NCBI RefSeq assembly: GCF_011927635.1
Contig: NZ_JAATJB010000005.1
Location: forward strand, 1-64,000
From: Sphingomonas trueperi
GTDB lineage: Bacteria; Pseudomonadota; Alphaproteobacteria; Sphingomonadales; Sphingomonadaceae
DNA: 64,000 bases
Direction: 5' to 3'
In this document: piece after piece, positions 1 through 8,699 of the stretch
How positions within the stretch are numbered: position 1 is the first letter of the stretch
Layout of the letters: each line of letters opens with the position of its first letter
Made by a program: the position numbers and the translations under genes
Notes under the pieces: generated by a model
What the model was told of the DNA's origin: nothing
Database searches by the model: none
The model's input: only the letters and a program-made list of their open reading frames with translations

Positions 1-93
1 CTCATCCGTCAGCCAGTACAGGTCGCTCATCCACTCTCTCCTCACGGAGCCTGAATCAGATCGCGCCTCCCACATCAATGGGTCCTGACCCTA
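1..93 (-). mobile_element. End of an IS5-family insertion sequence (cut by window edge)
   Basis: A minus-strand reading frame starts with ATG at 30 and reads MSDLYWLTDE before leaving the window; this is the conserved start of a common IS5-family transposase. A GAGGAGAG ribosome site precedes it. The outer end carries GGGTC-CT-GACCC (80-91), the expected position of the terminal inverted repeat. Only this end is present, so intactness of the element and any target duplication cannot be judged. Family assignment is from memory of the N-terminus and end sequence. Confidence 0.7.
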
Positions 94-230
94 GGTAGTT
101 TTCCGCAAACGCACTCCCAAGCTTTATAGCAACGCCGATTCGCTTGGCGAGCCAAGTGCTTGAAAAAATGATGGTTAATCACTGTTCAACGGTGTCGCGA
201 ACAAGTGAGAAAACGGACTAAATGGCTGTT

Positions 231-1301
231 TCAGGAGGAGAATTTGTCCGGCTGGACGTGGCGATCGATGAAATCGAGTAACCATTTCCGGTGGGCGCTG
301 GTCGCATCGCCGGCGCTGGCGATGCGCTGATCGGCCGCCGATCCGCCGACCTGCGCGGCAAGTAACGTGCGCGCACGCTCTGCATCAATATTGCCCGCAA
401 GAAACTTCTTTGCATCGCCGAGGCCCAAATGATGGCCGAGATAGGCCGCCTTGGCGAGCGTTTCCGAATCGGCGCGCACGTTGAGGCCCGCCGATTCGAA
501 ATGTTGCAGATTGTTCTTCGCCATGTCGGCGACGCTCAGGATTGACGCTTGCGGATCGTAGCGGAGCGCGAGCAGTTCGCTGCGGCGCGCCGGATCTATC
601 TTGCCCTTCGCGGTAAGCCAGCCGCGGGCCTGGGCGACTTCGTTCAGCCAGGTGCCGCTCTGTTCGGCGAGCGTCTGCCAGGTGCCGCTGAGGAACTGGC
701 CGAGCCCGGCCGCGCTCGAACGCGGGTTGCGCGACAGCGGGTTCCAGCTGCCGTCCTGCCCCTTGCCGGCCTCGGCATCGACGATCGCGGCGATCGCGGA
801 GCGCGGGATGCCGCTGCGCGCCTCGGCGGCGGCGAGGGTGTCGGCGTAACGGGCGTTGCTGCCCAGCGCGAGCCCGCCCGAAAAGCCGCCCGTCTTCGGG
901 AAGCCGTTTGCGCCGGAAAGCGCACTCACCACCGAACCCGAGGCGGGCAGGGTTGCATGCTCGGCGACGGCCGGCGTGCGGCCGGCGCCGGGGTTGAGCG
1001 CGCGCTTGGCGAGCGCGGCGATATCGTCCGGCGCGTCCTCGTCATGGCACGAGCAGGAACACTGGCACTTGCACTTGCCCTTGGCCGATTTCGGCGCCTG
1101 GGTGCCGAGCAGTTCGAGCAGCGAATCCATCGCCATGTCCGATCCGCCGCCCAGCGGCGAGCGGGTCTTGTCGTTGTCGCGCTCGCCATCGCCGATCGCG
1201 GCCCGCCACAGGCGGGTCGAGAGTTCGGACTGGGCCTGCGCGTAGATCACGTTGGCGCGTTGCGCCGGCGTGAGCGCGGCAAGGTCGGTACGGTGGATCA
1301 T
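231..1301 (-). CDS. Flagellar-type lytic transglycosylase (separate from FlgJ rod-binding domain)
   Basis: A 356-residue protein whose C-terminal half (about residues 150-320) resembles an SLT lysozyme-like domain. The probable catalytic Glu177 lies in IVDAEAG, followed by AAGLGQFLSGTW (residues 198-208), which matches the GLxQ segment of the family. It is the last gene of flbT-fliI-fliJ and its ATG overlaps the fliJ stop, so it probably opens peptidoglycan for rod passage, the job done by the C-terminal half of FlgJ in enterics. Residues 77-85 are an unusual run of five alternating cysteines (KCKCQCSCSC) followed by His and acidic residues. No classical signal peptide is visible, which fits export by the flagellar apparatus, though that is inference. 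Confidence 0.72.
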   Translation of the reverse strand: MIHRTDLAALTPAQRANVIYAQAQSELSTRLWRAAIGDGERDNDKTRSPLGGGSDMAMDSLLELLGTQAPKSAKGKCKCQCSCSCHDEDAPDDIAALAKRALNPGAGRTPAVAEHATLPASGSVVSALSGANGFPKTGGFSGGLALGSNARYADTLAAAEARSGIPRSAIAAIVDAEAGKGQDGSWNPLSRNPRSSAAGLGQFLSGTWQTLAEQSGTWLNEVAQARGWLTAKGKIDPARRSELLALRYDPQASILSVADMAKNNLQHFESAGLNVRADSETLAKAAYLGHHLGLGDAKKFLAGNIDAERARTLLAAQVGGSAADQRIASAGDATSAHRKWLLDFIDRHVQPDKFSS

Positions 1302-1729
1302 GCGGCCTTCACCAGCATCCGCTTGCGCTCGCGCAGGAAACGCGCCGCGGCGATGTCGTCGATCGCCGCCTGTTCGGCGGCTTCGGCTTCACGCTCGGCC
1401 TCGGCGCGGAAACGCTCGGCGGCGCTCTCGATCGCGCGGCAGGTGCCATAGGCCTCGCGCGCCAGCTCGCGAAGATTGAGCAGGCGGGCCTGTTCGGCCA
1501 CGACTTCCTCGGCGATGCGTGCCTGGGCGTGCTTGGCGGTGGCGAGCCACGCGTCCGAGGCGAAGGGCAGGGCATGCGCCAGCACGCGCTCCTCGCGGAT
1601 GCGCGCGACGAGGTCGCGGCCCTGCTGCTCCAGTTCGGCGATGCGCTCGATCGCCGCGCCGATCCGGACCTTGAGGTCGTCGACGGTGCGCTGCTGCATG
1701 CGCAGCGCGGTATCGAACGGCGTCCTCAT
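1298..1729 (-). CDS. fliJ: Flagellar export protein FliJ
   Basis: A 143-residue, almost wholly charged helical protein with long coiled-coil stretches (residues about 8-45 and 70-130, rich in Ala, Glu and Arg). This is the expected size and character of FliJ, the stalk that links the FliI ATPase ring to the FlhA gate. Sequence identity in the family is low, so the call rests on composition and on its place directly behind fliI: its ATG overlaps the fliI TGA (ATGA), and its own stop overlaps the start of the transglycosylase gene. Both overlaps point to translational coupling. Confidence 0.8.
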   Translation of the reverse strand: MRTPFDTALRMQQRTVDDLKVRIGAAIERIAELEQQGRDLVARIREERVLAHALPFASDAWLATAKHAQARIAEEVVAEQARLLNLRELAREAYGTCRAIESAAERFRAEAEREAEAAEQAAIDDIAAARFLRERKRMLVKAA

Positions 1730-3099
1730 GCGGCGAGACCCACGTCATGGCCGTGGCCATGGTCCGGATCGCCCGCGGCCTCGCCGGAGAGGATCGCGGC
1801 AAGCTCGGCGAACGCCGCCTCGGCATGGCCCTGGTCGTTCTTGCCCTGGTTGAGCAGCGCCTCGATGCGGGGCGCCAGCGCGACGGCGCGGTCGACGTCC
1901 GGCGAGGAGCCCGCCTTGTACGCGCCGAGCCGCACCATCTCTTCCATGTCGGCATAGGTCGACAGCAGCTTGCGCGCGGCGAGGCGGACCTCGTTCTGCT
2001 CATGCTCGAGGCAATGGGGCAGGGTGCGCGAGACCGACTTGAGGATGTCGATCGCCGGATAGCGGCCGCGCTCGGCGATCGCGCGGCGCATCACGACATG
2101 GCCGTCGAGGATGCCGCGCACCGCATCGGCGACCGGCTCGTTATGGTCGTCGCCGTCGACCAGGACGGTGAACAGCCCGGTGATCATGCCCTGGCCGGGC
2201 GCGCCCGGGCCGGCGCGCTCGAGCAGGCGCGGCAGCTCGGCGAAGACGGTGGGGGTGTAGCCCTTGGTCGCCGGCGGCTCGCCCGAGGCGAGGCCGATCT
2301 CGCGCTGCGCCATCGCGAAGCGGGTGACCGAGTCCATCAGGCACAGCACGTTGAGGCCCTGATCGCGGAAATGCTCGGCAACGGCGAGGGTGGTCCAGGC
2401 GGCCTGGCGGCGCATCAGCGCGGGCTCGTCCGAGGTGGCGACGACGACGACCGAGCGGGCCATGCCCTCGGGCCCCAGATCGTCCTCGATGAATTCCTGT
2501 ACTTCGCGGCCGCGTTCGCCGATCAGGCCGATGACGGCGACGTCGCACTGGGTCCAGCGCGCGAGCATCGACAGCAGCACCGACTTGCCGACGCCGGAGC
2601 CGGCGAACAGGCCGAGGCGCTGGCCGCGGCACAAAGGCACGAAGGTATCGAGGCAGCGCACCCCGGTCTCGATCCGCTCTGCGACGCGCGAACGGCCGGC
2701 GGCGGCGGGCGGGGAGGCCTTGATCGGCTGCGGATCGGCGCCGTTGACCAGCGGGCCGAGCCCGTCGACCGGGCGGCCGAGGCCGTTGATCATGCGGCCG
2801 AGCCAGGCCTTGGACGGGCGGACGGTGAACTGGCCCGCGCCCAGCTCGGCGATCGCGCCCAGGCCCACGCCTTGCGGATCGACGAAGGGCAGGCACAGCG
2901 CCACGCCGCGGTCGAGCGCGGTGACCTCGGCTTCCACCTTGCCGGTGGGGGACTGGATCTCGACGCGACTGCCGATCTGGGCGACGCCGGTCAGGCCTTC
3001 CACTTCGATAAGCGCGCCGCGCACCGCCACCACGCGCCCGAAGCGACGGTCGGGGACCATCTCCTTGATGGCGCGGGCGGCACTGGCGAGCGTCTGCAT
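1726..3099 (-). CDS. fliI: Flagellum-specific ATP synthase FliI
   Basis: A 457-residue protein with the full FliI/F1-beta ATPase plan: an N-terminal beta-barrel (residues 1-90), Walker A GSGVGKS near residue 170, the GERGREVQEF segment, Walker B-type LCLMDSVTRFAMAQREI, and a C-terminal helical domain. It powers substrate release and unfolding at the cytoplasmic face of the flagellar export gate with FliH (38124) and FliJ. The gene starts 13 bp after flbT. The C-terminus carries a His-rich HGHGHD tail that I do not recognise as a family feature. The active-site motifs look intact. Confidence 0.96.
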   Translation of the reverse strand: MQTLASAARAIKEMVPDRRFGRVVAVRGALIEVEGLTGVAQIGSRVEIQSPTGKVEAEVTALDRGVALCLPFVDPQGVGLGAIAELGAGQFTVRPSKAWLGRMINGLGRPVDGLGPLVNGADPQPIKASPPAAAGRSRVAERIETGVRCLDTFVPLCRGQRLGLFAGSGVGKSVLLSMLARWTQCDVAVIGLIGERGREVQEFIEDDLGPEGMARSVVVVATSDEPALMRRQAAWTTLAVAEHFRDQGLNVLCLMDSVTRFAMAQREIGLASGEPPATKGYTPTVFAELPRLLERAGPGAPGQGMITGLFTVLVDGDDHNEPVADAVRGILDGHVVMRRAIAERGRYPAIDILKSVSRTLPHCLEHEQNEVRLAARKLLSTYADMEEMVRLGAYKAGSSPDVDRAVALAPRIEALLNQGKNDQGHAEAAFAELAAILSGEAAGDPDHGHGHDVGLAA

Positions 3100-3112
3100 C
3101 GCGCGGGCTCCT

Positions 3113-3517
3113 TCAGGCGGCCTGCGTCGTGGCGGTGTCGGCCGCGGCGGCGTCTTCCATCGCGATCAGTTCGCGGGCGGCGGCGAGCGCCTTGTAATAT
3201 TCGGCCTGGGCGAGGTCGTTGGCGAAGCGGATGCACAGCTCGCGCGCCTCGGCGGTGCCTAGGCTGGCGATCAGCAGGCTGAGCAGCTGGACGACCGCGT
3301 CATGATGCGCGTCGCGGCCCGCGGGATCGATATAGGCGAGCATCGTCGCGAAGTAGAGCTGGCGGGCAGGGGTGGTCGCTTCCTCGGGCCGCATCACTTC
3401 GCGGCCGCGCAGGATCGATACCATATTCTCGACGGCGATCTGGGTCCGGCCGACGGCGCGCAGCACTGCGCCGTTGACGATCGCCTTCTCACCGTCCCGG
3501 AGCGTGATGCGAAGCAT
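3113..3517 (-). CDS. flbT: Flagellin translation regulator FlbT
   Basis: A 134-residue protein beginning MLRITLRDGEKAIVNGAVLR, the typical FlbT opening. Upstream in-frame codons exist to 3583, but ATG 3517 has a GAAAGG ribosome site 8 nt away and fits the family. In Caulobacter FlbT acts on the 5' leader of flagellin mRNA and represses its translation and stability until the hook is complete. It heads the flbT-fliI-fliJ-transglycosylase unit and is preceded by a CTATAAG element at 3549-3556. Its partner FlaF is at 58583 in this window. Confidence 0.9.
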   Translation of the reverse strand: MLRITLRDGEKAIVNGAVLRAVGRTQIAVENMVSILRGREVMRPEEATTPARQLYFATMLAYIDPAGRDAHHDAVVQLLSLLIASLGTAEARELCIRFANDLAQAEYYKALAAARELIAMEDAAAADTATTQAA

Positions 3518-3548
3518 GGCACAGGCCTTTCGATAAGCGTTCCTCAAC

Positions 3549-3556
3549 TTATAGGT
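3549..3556 (-). promoter_or_regulatory. Flagellar-type promoter element CCTATAAG upstream of flbT
   Basis: CCTATAAG on the minus strand, about 31 bp upstream of the flbT ATG. It belongs to the set of near-identical TATAAT-like elements in front of flagellar units in this window. No convincing -35 hexamer is seen. Confidence 0.55.
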
Positions 3557-3585
3557 GCGTTGCAGGCGCGGGTGGGCAAACACCC

Positions 3586-3600
3586 GGCAAATTTTGCCGC
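3586..3600. promoter_or_regulatory. ftr-like palindrome between flbT and flgE
   Basis: CGGCAAATTTTGCCG, a near-perfect palindrome of the form GGCA-N5-TGCC. A second, weaker copy, CGGCAAAAATCGCC, lies at 3615-3628, about 29 bp away. The pair sits in the divergent flbT/flgE control region and resembles enhancer-type sites bound by FlbD in Caulobacter (resemblance from memory). Binding is inferred. Confidence 0.5.
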
Positions 3601-3657
3601 CCCATGCGCGGATGCGGCAAAAATCGCCCCGCCGATTTGGGCGAACTGCTCACCCCT

Positions 3658-3665
3658 CTACAATG
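3658..3665 (+). promoter_or_regulatory. Flagellar-type promoter element CTACAATG upstream of flgE
   Basis: CTACAATG about 49 bp before the flgE start, the plus-strand variant of the shared element (compare CCTACAATGG before flaF and CCCACAATGG before fliC). Confidence 0.5.
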
Positions 3666-3714
3666 AGGATGTCGCCGGCGTGGGGATCGCGCGGGCATTC
3701 GAGGAGTTTTAAAC

Positions 3715-5031
3715 TTGAGCCTCTATTCCGCTCTTTACGCTGGCGTTTCCGGGCTGAGCGCGCAGTCGAGTGCCATGGCCACCGTCGCCGACAACATCAC
3801 CAACATCAATACCGTCGCCTATAAGGGCGTCGAAGCCCAGTTCCGCACGCTGGTGACCGATGGTCGCACCTCGGCGAGCTATTCGGCAGGTGGTGTCGCG
3901 GCCGCGCCGCTCGCACAGGTTTCCAAGCAGGGCCTGCTCCAGGCCTCGGGCAGCAGCACCGATCTCGCGATCGACGGCGGCGGGTTCTTCATCACCCGCA
4001 CCGGTCTGGCCGAGAACGACCCTGTCGCCTATACCCGCGCGGGCTCGTTCAAGCCCGACGAAGAAGGCTATCTGCGCAATTCGGCCGGCCTCTACCTCTA
4101 TGGCTGGCGTCTAGATGCGACTGGTGGCTACACCAACACCGGCAATCTCGACCAGCTGACCCCGGTCCGCCTGACCGACCTGGTCGGCACCGCGGCGCCT
4201 ACCAACAAGCTGCAGGCGCACATCAACCTCCAGTCGAGTGCGGCGAACTACGATCCGACCTCGCCGTCAGGTCCCTACGCGGCCGGCAAGATGGCGGACG
4301 GCACGATCACGCCGCAGTTTTCGCGCTCGTTCACCGTCTATGACTCGCAGGGCAGCGGCCACGAGATCAAGATGTCGTTCCTCAAGACGGCCGCGAACGA
4401 GTGGCAGATGGAAGCCTATGCGGTTCCGGCGAGCGACGTGACCGCCGCCAACGGCCTGCTGCGCTCCGGCACGGTCAAGTTCAACGGCGACGGCAGCCTC
4501 AATCTGGGGGCATCGACCGCAAATCTCTTCGACCCGCTCACCATCACCTATACCAACAGCTCCAGCTCGGTTCCGATCACGCTGGACATGGGCAAGGACG
4601 GCGCCACCAACGGCCTCACCTCGTTCGGTGATCCCTCGTCGCTCGTCACCGGTGGCACCAATGGCGGTACGCTGGGCAACATCGCCGCGACCGAAGTCTC
4701 GAAGGACGGCGTGGTCAGCGCGATCTTCGACGATGGTGCGAGCCGCCAGGTGTTCCAGCTGCCGATCGCGACCTTCCCGAACCCGAACGGTCTTACCCGC
4801 ATCTCGGGCAATGCCTATTCGTCGAACCGCGCGTCGGGCTCGATGACGATGAACCCGCCGGGCCAGCTCGGCGCGGGCAAGATCTCGTCGAGCACGCTGG
4901 AAGCCTCGACTGTCGATCTGGCAGGCGAGTTCACCAACATGATCCGCTTCCAGCGCGCGTACAGCGCATCGTCGAAGATCATCACGACCGTCGACGACAT
5001 GCTGCGCGAAGTCAGTGATCTGAAGCGCTGA
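3715..5031 (+). CDS. flgE: Flagellar hook protein FlgE
   Basis: A 438-residue FlgE. It starts at TTG 3715 with GAGGAG eight nt upstream, and begins MSLYSALYAGVSGLSAQS followed by the rod/hook signature NITNINTVAYKG (about residues 27-38). Central domains contain the FITRTGLAENDPVAYTRAGSF segment. The C-terminus EFTNMIRFQRAYSASSKIIT is the typical D0 helix. It polymerises into the universal joint between rod and filament. First gene of flgE-flgK-flgL, 28 bp before flgK. Confidence 0.95.
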   Translation: MSLYSALYAGVSGLSAQSSAMATVADNITNINTVAYKGVEAQFRTLVTDGRTSASYSAGGVAAAPLAQVSKQGLLQASGSSTDLAIDGGGFFITRTGLAENDPVAYTRAGSFKPDEEGYLRNSAGLYLYGWRLDATGGYTNTGNLDQLTPVRLTDLVGTAAPTNKLQAHINLQSSAANYDPTSPSGPYAAGKMADGTITPQFSRSFTVYDSQGSGHEIKMSFLKTAANEWQMEAYAVPASDVTAANGLLRSGTVKFNGDGSLNLGASTANLFDPLTITYTNSSSSVPITLDMGKDGATNGLTSFGDPSSLVTGGTNGGTLGNIAATEVSKDGVVSAIFDDGASRQVFQLPIATFPNPNGLTRISGNAYSSNRASGSMTMNPPGQLGAGKISSSTLEASTVDLAGEFTNMIRFQRAYSASSKIITTVDDMLREVSDLKR

Positions 5032-5059
5032 CGACGACTGAGGCCGGGGGACGCACGAC

Positions 5060-7165
5060 ATGGCGCTGAACGATATCCTAGGAACCGCCGCTTCCGGCCT
5101 GGCAGCTGCCCAGGCCGGGTTGAAGGCGGTATCGAACAACATCGCCAATGTCGGCGTCACCGGCTATGCCCGCGAACGGGTCAACCTGACCACGTCGGTA
5201 ATGTCGGGCAACGTCACCGGCGTTTCGGTGGGCGAATTCGAACGCGTCGCCGACCGCTTCCTGGAAGCCACCGTCTATCGGCGGGCCGGCGACTATGGAA
5301 AGGCGGAGGTCACCTCCGGCTATCTCGACCGGCTCCAGTCGCTGCTCGGCGAGCCCGGCGCCAAGTCCGGCCTGCCGGCACGGCTGGATGCGATCAACGC
5401 CTCGGCCATCGCGATGACGGGCTCGCAATCCTCCACCCAGACCAGCGCCGTGTTCATCGGTAACGTCTCGGACGCGATCTCGTCGATGCAGCAGCTCACC
5501 AAGGACGTCCAAGGGCTGCGCAGCGACGTGGAGTCTGAGGTCGGCTATTCGGTCGACAAGATCAACACGTTGCTCCGGCGCATCTACGACCTGAACGGCA
5601 CCGTATCGCAGGCGACCGGCCTCGGCCGCAACGCCAGCGGTGCCGCCGACCAGCGGATGAGCGCCATCGAAGAGCTGAGCGGCATGCTTTCGGTCAACGT
5701 TCGCGACCAGCCGGACGGCCGGGTGATCATCGAGACCACCTCGGGCCAGATGCTGCTCGACTCGCGCCTGCGTCAGCTCGACTATCCGAACAAGGACAGC
5801 GGGGTCGGCAACGCCTTGGCGACCTACCCGGATATCTCGATCCGCTTTTCGGACAAGAACGGCAATCAGGGCGCGCTGACCGGTGAGAAGCTGGAATCGG
5901 CAGCGGTCGGCGGCAAACTGGGCGGCCTGCTCGACCTGCGCGATCGCACCTTGCCCTCCTTCTCCGAGCAGCTGGGCGTGACGTTCAGCGGTCTTTCCGA
6001 GGCGCTCAACGCGGTATCGAACGAAGGCACCACCATGCCGCCGCCCGCCAGCCTCACCGGCCGGCAGAGCGGCCTTACCGGCACCGACCGGCTGGGCTTC
6101 ACAGGCAAGGCGACCTTCTCGGTGGCCAGCGCCTCCGGCACGCTCGTCGCCAAGACCGAGATCGACTTCGACGCGCTGGGCGCCGGCGCGACCGTGAACG
6201 ACATGGTGGCCGCGATCAACGCCGGGCTGGGCGGCGCGGCGACCGCAAACTTCACCAACGGTGTGCTGAGCTTCACCGCTGCGGGTGCCGGCAACGGCGT
6301 GGCGATCTCGCAATCCTCGACAACGCCGAGCAGCCGCGCCGGCGTCGGCGTGTCGCAATATTTCGGCATGAACGATCTGATCCGCAGCGACAGCAGCACG
6401 CTGGTGCCTACCGGCTTCACGGCGGCGGATCCGCACGGCTTCACCACCGGCCAGACCGCGCAGGTGATCCTGCGCGACTCGTCCGGCCTGGCGCTGACCA
6501 GCTACACGCTGCAGCCGACCACTGGCGGCACGATGGGCGACGTCATCACGCAGCTCAACGGCAGCAATCTCGGCAAGTTCGGTTCCTTCTCGCTCGATAG
6601 TCGCGGACGGGTTCGCTTCGACCCGGCGAGCGGGCTATCGGGTGCGTCGCTGACGATCGCTTCGGATTCGACCGACCGCTTCGGTAGCGGCCGGAGCTTC
6701 TCGTCGCTGTCGGGCCTCAGCGGAATCAACAGCGGCCTCGACGTGGCCCAGGTCCGCAACGACATCGCCAGCACCCCGTCGAAGCTGCCGCTCGCCCGGG
6801 TCGACACCAGCGTCGCGGTGGGCAGCAAGGCGATCGGCGCCGGTGATACCCGCGGCGCCACTGCCTTTGCCGACAAGCTGGCGAGCACGCTAGATCTCGG
6901 CAAGGACGGCGTGATCACGGTGGGCCGCTTTTCGACGGCGTTGCTCGGCCGCGCTGGCCTGGAAGCCAGCCAGGCGCAGAACCGCTTCGACGATGCCGAC
7001 GCGCGCAAGTCCGACGCGGTCAACCGCCGCGACAGCTATTCTGGCGTCAACATCGACGAGGAACTCTCGCAGATGGTCGTCCTGCAGAACAGCTATTCGG
7101 CTGCAGCACGCGTGATGAGCACCGCCACGCAGATGTACGACACCCTTCTCCAGATGGTCCGTTAA
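5060..7165 (+). CDS. flgK: Hook-associated protein 1, FlgK
   Basis: A 701-residue FlgK: N-terminal MALNDILGTAASGLAAAQAGL and SNNIANVGVTGYARER, and a C-terminal helix (VNIDEELSQMVVLQNSYSAA) that packs with FlgL in the hook-filament junction. It is longer than enteric FlgK (about 550 residues). The extra length is in the middle, around residues 330-560, and is rich in Ser, Gly and Thr, consistent with surface-exposed D2/D3-type domains. The start ATG follows a GGGGGAC ribosome site. It lies between flgE and flgL on the same strand with short gaps. Confidence 0.95.
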   Translation: MALNDILGTAASGLAAAQAGLKAVSNNIANVGVTGYARERVNLTTSVMSGNVTGVSVGEFERVADRFLEATVYRRAGDYGKAEVTSGYLDRLQSLLGEPGAKSGLPARLDAINASAIAMTGSQSSTQTSAVFIGNVSDAISSMQQLTKDVQGLRSDVESEVGYSVDKINTLLRRIYDLNGTVSQATGLGRNASGAADQRMSAIEELSGMLSVNVRDQPDGRVIIETTSGQMLLDSRLRQLDYPNKDSGVGNALATYPDISIRFSDKNGNQGALTGEKLESAAVGGKLGGLLDLRDRTLPSFSEQLGVTFSGLSEALNAVSNEGTTMPPPASLTGRQSGLTGTDRLGFTGKATFSVASASGTLVAKTEIDFDALGAGATVNDMVAAINAGLGGAATANFTNGVLSFTAAGAGNGVAISQSSTTPSSRAGVGVSQYFGMNDLIRSDSSTLVPTGFTAADPHGFTTGQTAQVILRDSSGLALTSYTLQPTTGGTMGDVITQLNGSNLGKFGSFSLDSRGRVRFDPASGLSGASLTIASDSTDRFGSGRSFSSLSGLSGINSGLDVAQVRNDIASTPSKLPLARVDTSVAVGSKAIGAGDTRGATAFADKLASTLDLGKDGVITVGRFSTALLGRAGLEASQAQNRFDDADARKSDAVNRRDSYSGVNIDEELSQMVVLQNSYSAAARVMSTATQMYDTLLQMVR

Positions 7166-7178
7166 GGGGAGCTGACCC

Positions 7179-8084
7179 ATGACCCGTGTTGCCACCATTC
7201 CGCTCCAGCGCACCATGGCCAGCGCCATTTCGACCGCGCAGGAAAAGCTCGCGATCACCCAGAAGCAGCTGTCCACCGGCAAGAAGGCGACCGACTTCGC
7301 GTCTCTCGGCACCGAGGCGGTGCGCAACCTGTCGGCGCACACGCTGCTCGAGCAGCAAAAGGCGCAGTCGAACGTCGCCAAGCGCGTCGGCACCACCATG
7401 TCGCTGTACCAGGGCCATATCGAGGGGGTGCAGACCACCAACACCGACTTGCGCAAGCAGATCCTGTCGGCGATCGGCACGGGCCAGTCGGCGGGCCTGC
7501 AGCAGGCGATGGAGAACGGCTTCTCCCAGATGCGCTCGTCGCTGAACGCGGCAGAAGGCGGCGTGCCGCTGTTCGGCGGCTCGCAGACGGACAGCGCGCC
7601 CTTCTCGGTAGCGACGCTCGCCGATGCCGCGACGGTGCCGGCGGACCAGGCCTTCCATGACGACAATGTGCTCGCGAGCGCCCGCGTTGCGGACGGCCTC
7701 GACGTGCAATATGGCGTCAACGCCAGTTCGTTCGGTTCCGGCCTGTACGAAGCCTATCGGGCGATGGCGCAGATCGGCCCGATCGGCGACAAGCTCACCG
7801 ACGCGCAGATGACTGCGCTCCAGGGCGTCGTCTCCAAAATGGATGCGGGCCTGAAGCAGCTCGGCACCGTCAACGCCGATAACGGCCGCAAGCAAAGCCA
7901 GGTCGAAGACCTGACCAAGCGCGGCGAAGAGCGTTCGCTGCTGTTGCAGCAGGTGATCCAGGACAATGAGGACGCGGATCTCGGCCAGGTCGCGATCGAC
8001 CTGTCGCAGCAGAAGACCGTGCTCGAGGCGAGCTATTCGGTGTTCTCGCAGCTCTCCAGCCTGAGCCTCGTCAAGTATCTCTGA
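7179..8084 (+). CDS. flgL: Hook-associated protein 3, FlgL
   Basis: A 301-residue flagellin-like junction protein: MTRVATIPLQRTMASAISTAQEKLAITQKQLSTGKKATD at the N-terminus and a C-terminal helix with VAIDLSQQKTVLEASYSVFSQ, the paired D0/D1 helices of the flagellin/FlgL family. It forms the 11-subunit adaptor on which the filament is built. It follows flgK by 13 bp, with AGGGGAG before the ATG. The last 14 bp overlap the 3' end of the convergent uracil-DNA glycosylase gene, leaving no room for an intergenic terminator. Confidence 0.93.
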   Translation: MTRVATIPLQRTMASAISTAQEKLAITQKQLSTGKKATDFASLGTEAVRNLSAHTLLEQQKAQSNVAKRVGTTMSLYQGHIEGVQTTNTDLRKQILSAIGTGQSAGLQQAMENGFSQMRSSLNAAEGGVPLFGGSQTDSAPFSVATLADAATVPADQAFHDDNVLASARVADGLDVQYGVNASSFGSGLYEAYRAMAQIGPIGDKLTDAQMTALQGVVSKMDAGLKQLGTVNADNGRKQSQVEDLTKRGEERSLLLQQVIQDNEDADLGQVAIDLSQQKTVLEASYSVFSQLSSLSLVKYL

Positions 8085-8676
8085 GCGCGATCGCGCGCGC
8101 GAACACCGCAGTCAGCATCGGCTCGGTCAACCGGCCGATGTTCTGATTGTACCGTGACACGTGATAGCTATCGAGCACCGTCTGCCCCTTCGGCAGGCGG
8201 TGCTCGGCGCCATGTGTGAAACGCGCCTTGGGCAGCTTGCCGCCCAGCGCCTTCACCGTCGACTGGTGGGCGATCTCGCCCAGCGCTACCACGATCGGCG
8301 CGCGCAACTGGCCCATGAGGAACGGGCGGCAGGCATGGATTTCGGCCGGCGTGGGGCGGTTCTCCGGCGGCAGGCAGCGCACCGCGTTGAGGATCTGCAC
8401 GCCCTTCGGTTCGCCTGCTTCCGCCAGCCCGAGCTTCTCCAGCACCGTGAGGAGCAGCAATCCCGAATCGTCGCCAGTAAAGGCGCGGCCGGTGCGGTTC
8501 GCGCCCGTCCGTCCGGGGGCCAGGCCGACAATCGCGATCGGTGCGTCCGGATCGCCGAGCATCGGCACCGGCGCGTTCCACCATTCGGGCTGCTCGGCGC
8601 GCAGCTGGGTGCGCAGCGCGACGAGGCGGGGGCAGCGCGGGCAGTCGCGATCGGGTTCGGGGCTTGGCGTGGACAT
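8071..8676 (-). CDS. Uracil-DNA glycosylase, family 5 (UdgB type)
   Basis: A 201-residue glycosylase that would remove uracil and other deaminated bases from DNA. N-terminal CPRCPRL and CRPFL supply cysteines for the iron-sulfur cluster of thermophile-type UDGs. Motif A, GLAPGRTGANRTGRAFTGD (about residues 51-69), is the family-5 version lacking the catalytic polar residue of families 1 and 4. Motif B lies in DSYHVSRYN (about residue 180). It is unrelated to the flagellar genes around it. It ends inside the flgL 3' end and is divergent from folK, with 23 bp between starts. Confidence 0.88.
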   Translation of the reverse strand: MSTPSPEPDRDCPRCPRLVALRTQLRAEQPEWWNAPVPMLGDPDAPIAIVGLAPGRTGANRTGRAFTGDDSGLLLLTVLEKLGLAEAGEPKGVQILNAVRCLPPENRPTPAEIHACRPFLMGQLRAPIVVALGEIAHQSTVKALGGKLPKARFTHGAEHRLPKGQTVLDSYHVSRYNQNIGRLTEPMLTAVFARAIALRDT

Positions 8677-8699
8677 GCGCCCGCGATAGGCGCGGGGGC

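Noticed and set aside
3518-3714. Sigma-54 -24/-12 promoter upstream of flgE or flbT (TGGCACAGGCCTTTCG and similar)
   Set aside because: The -12 GC is missing or spacing is wrong; other flagellar control regions also lack a GG-N10-GC match. The GGCA-N5-TGCC palindromes have GG-N8-GC spacing and do not fit.
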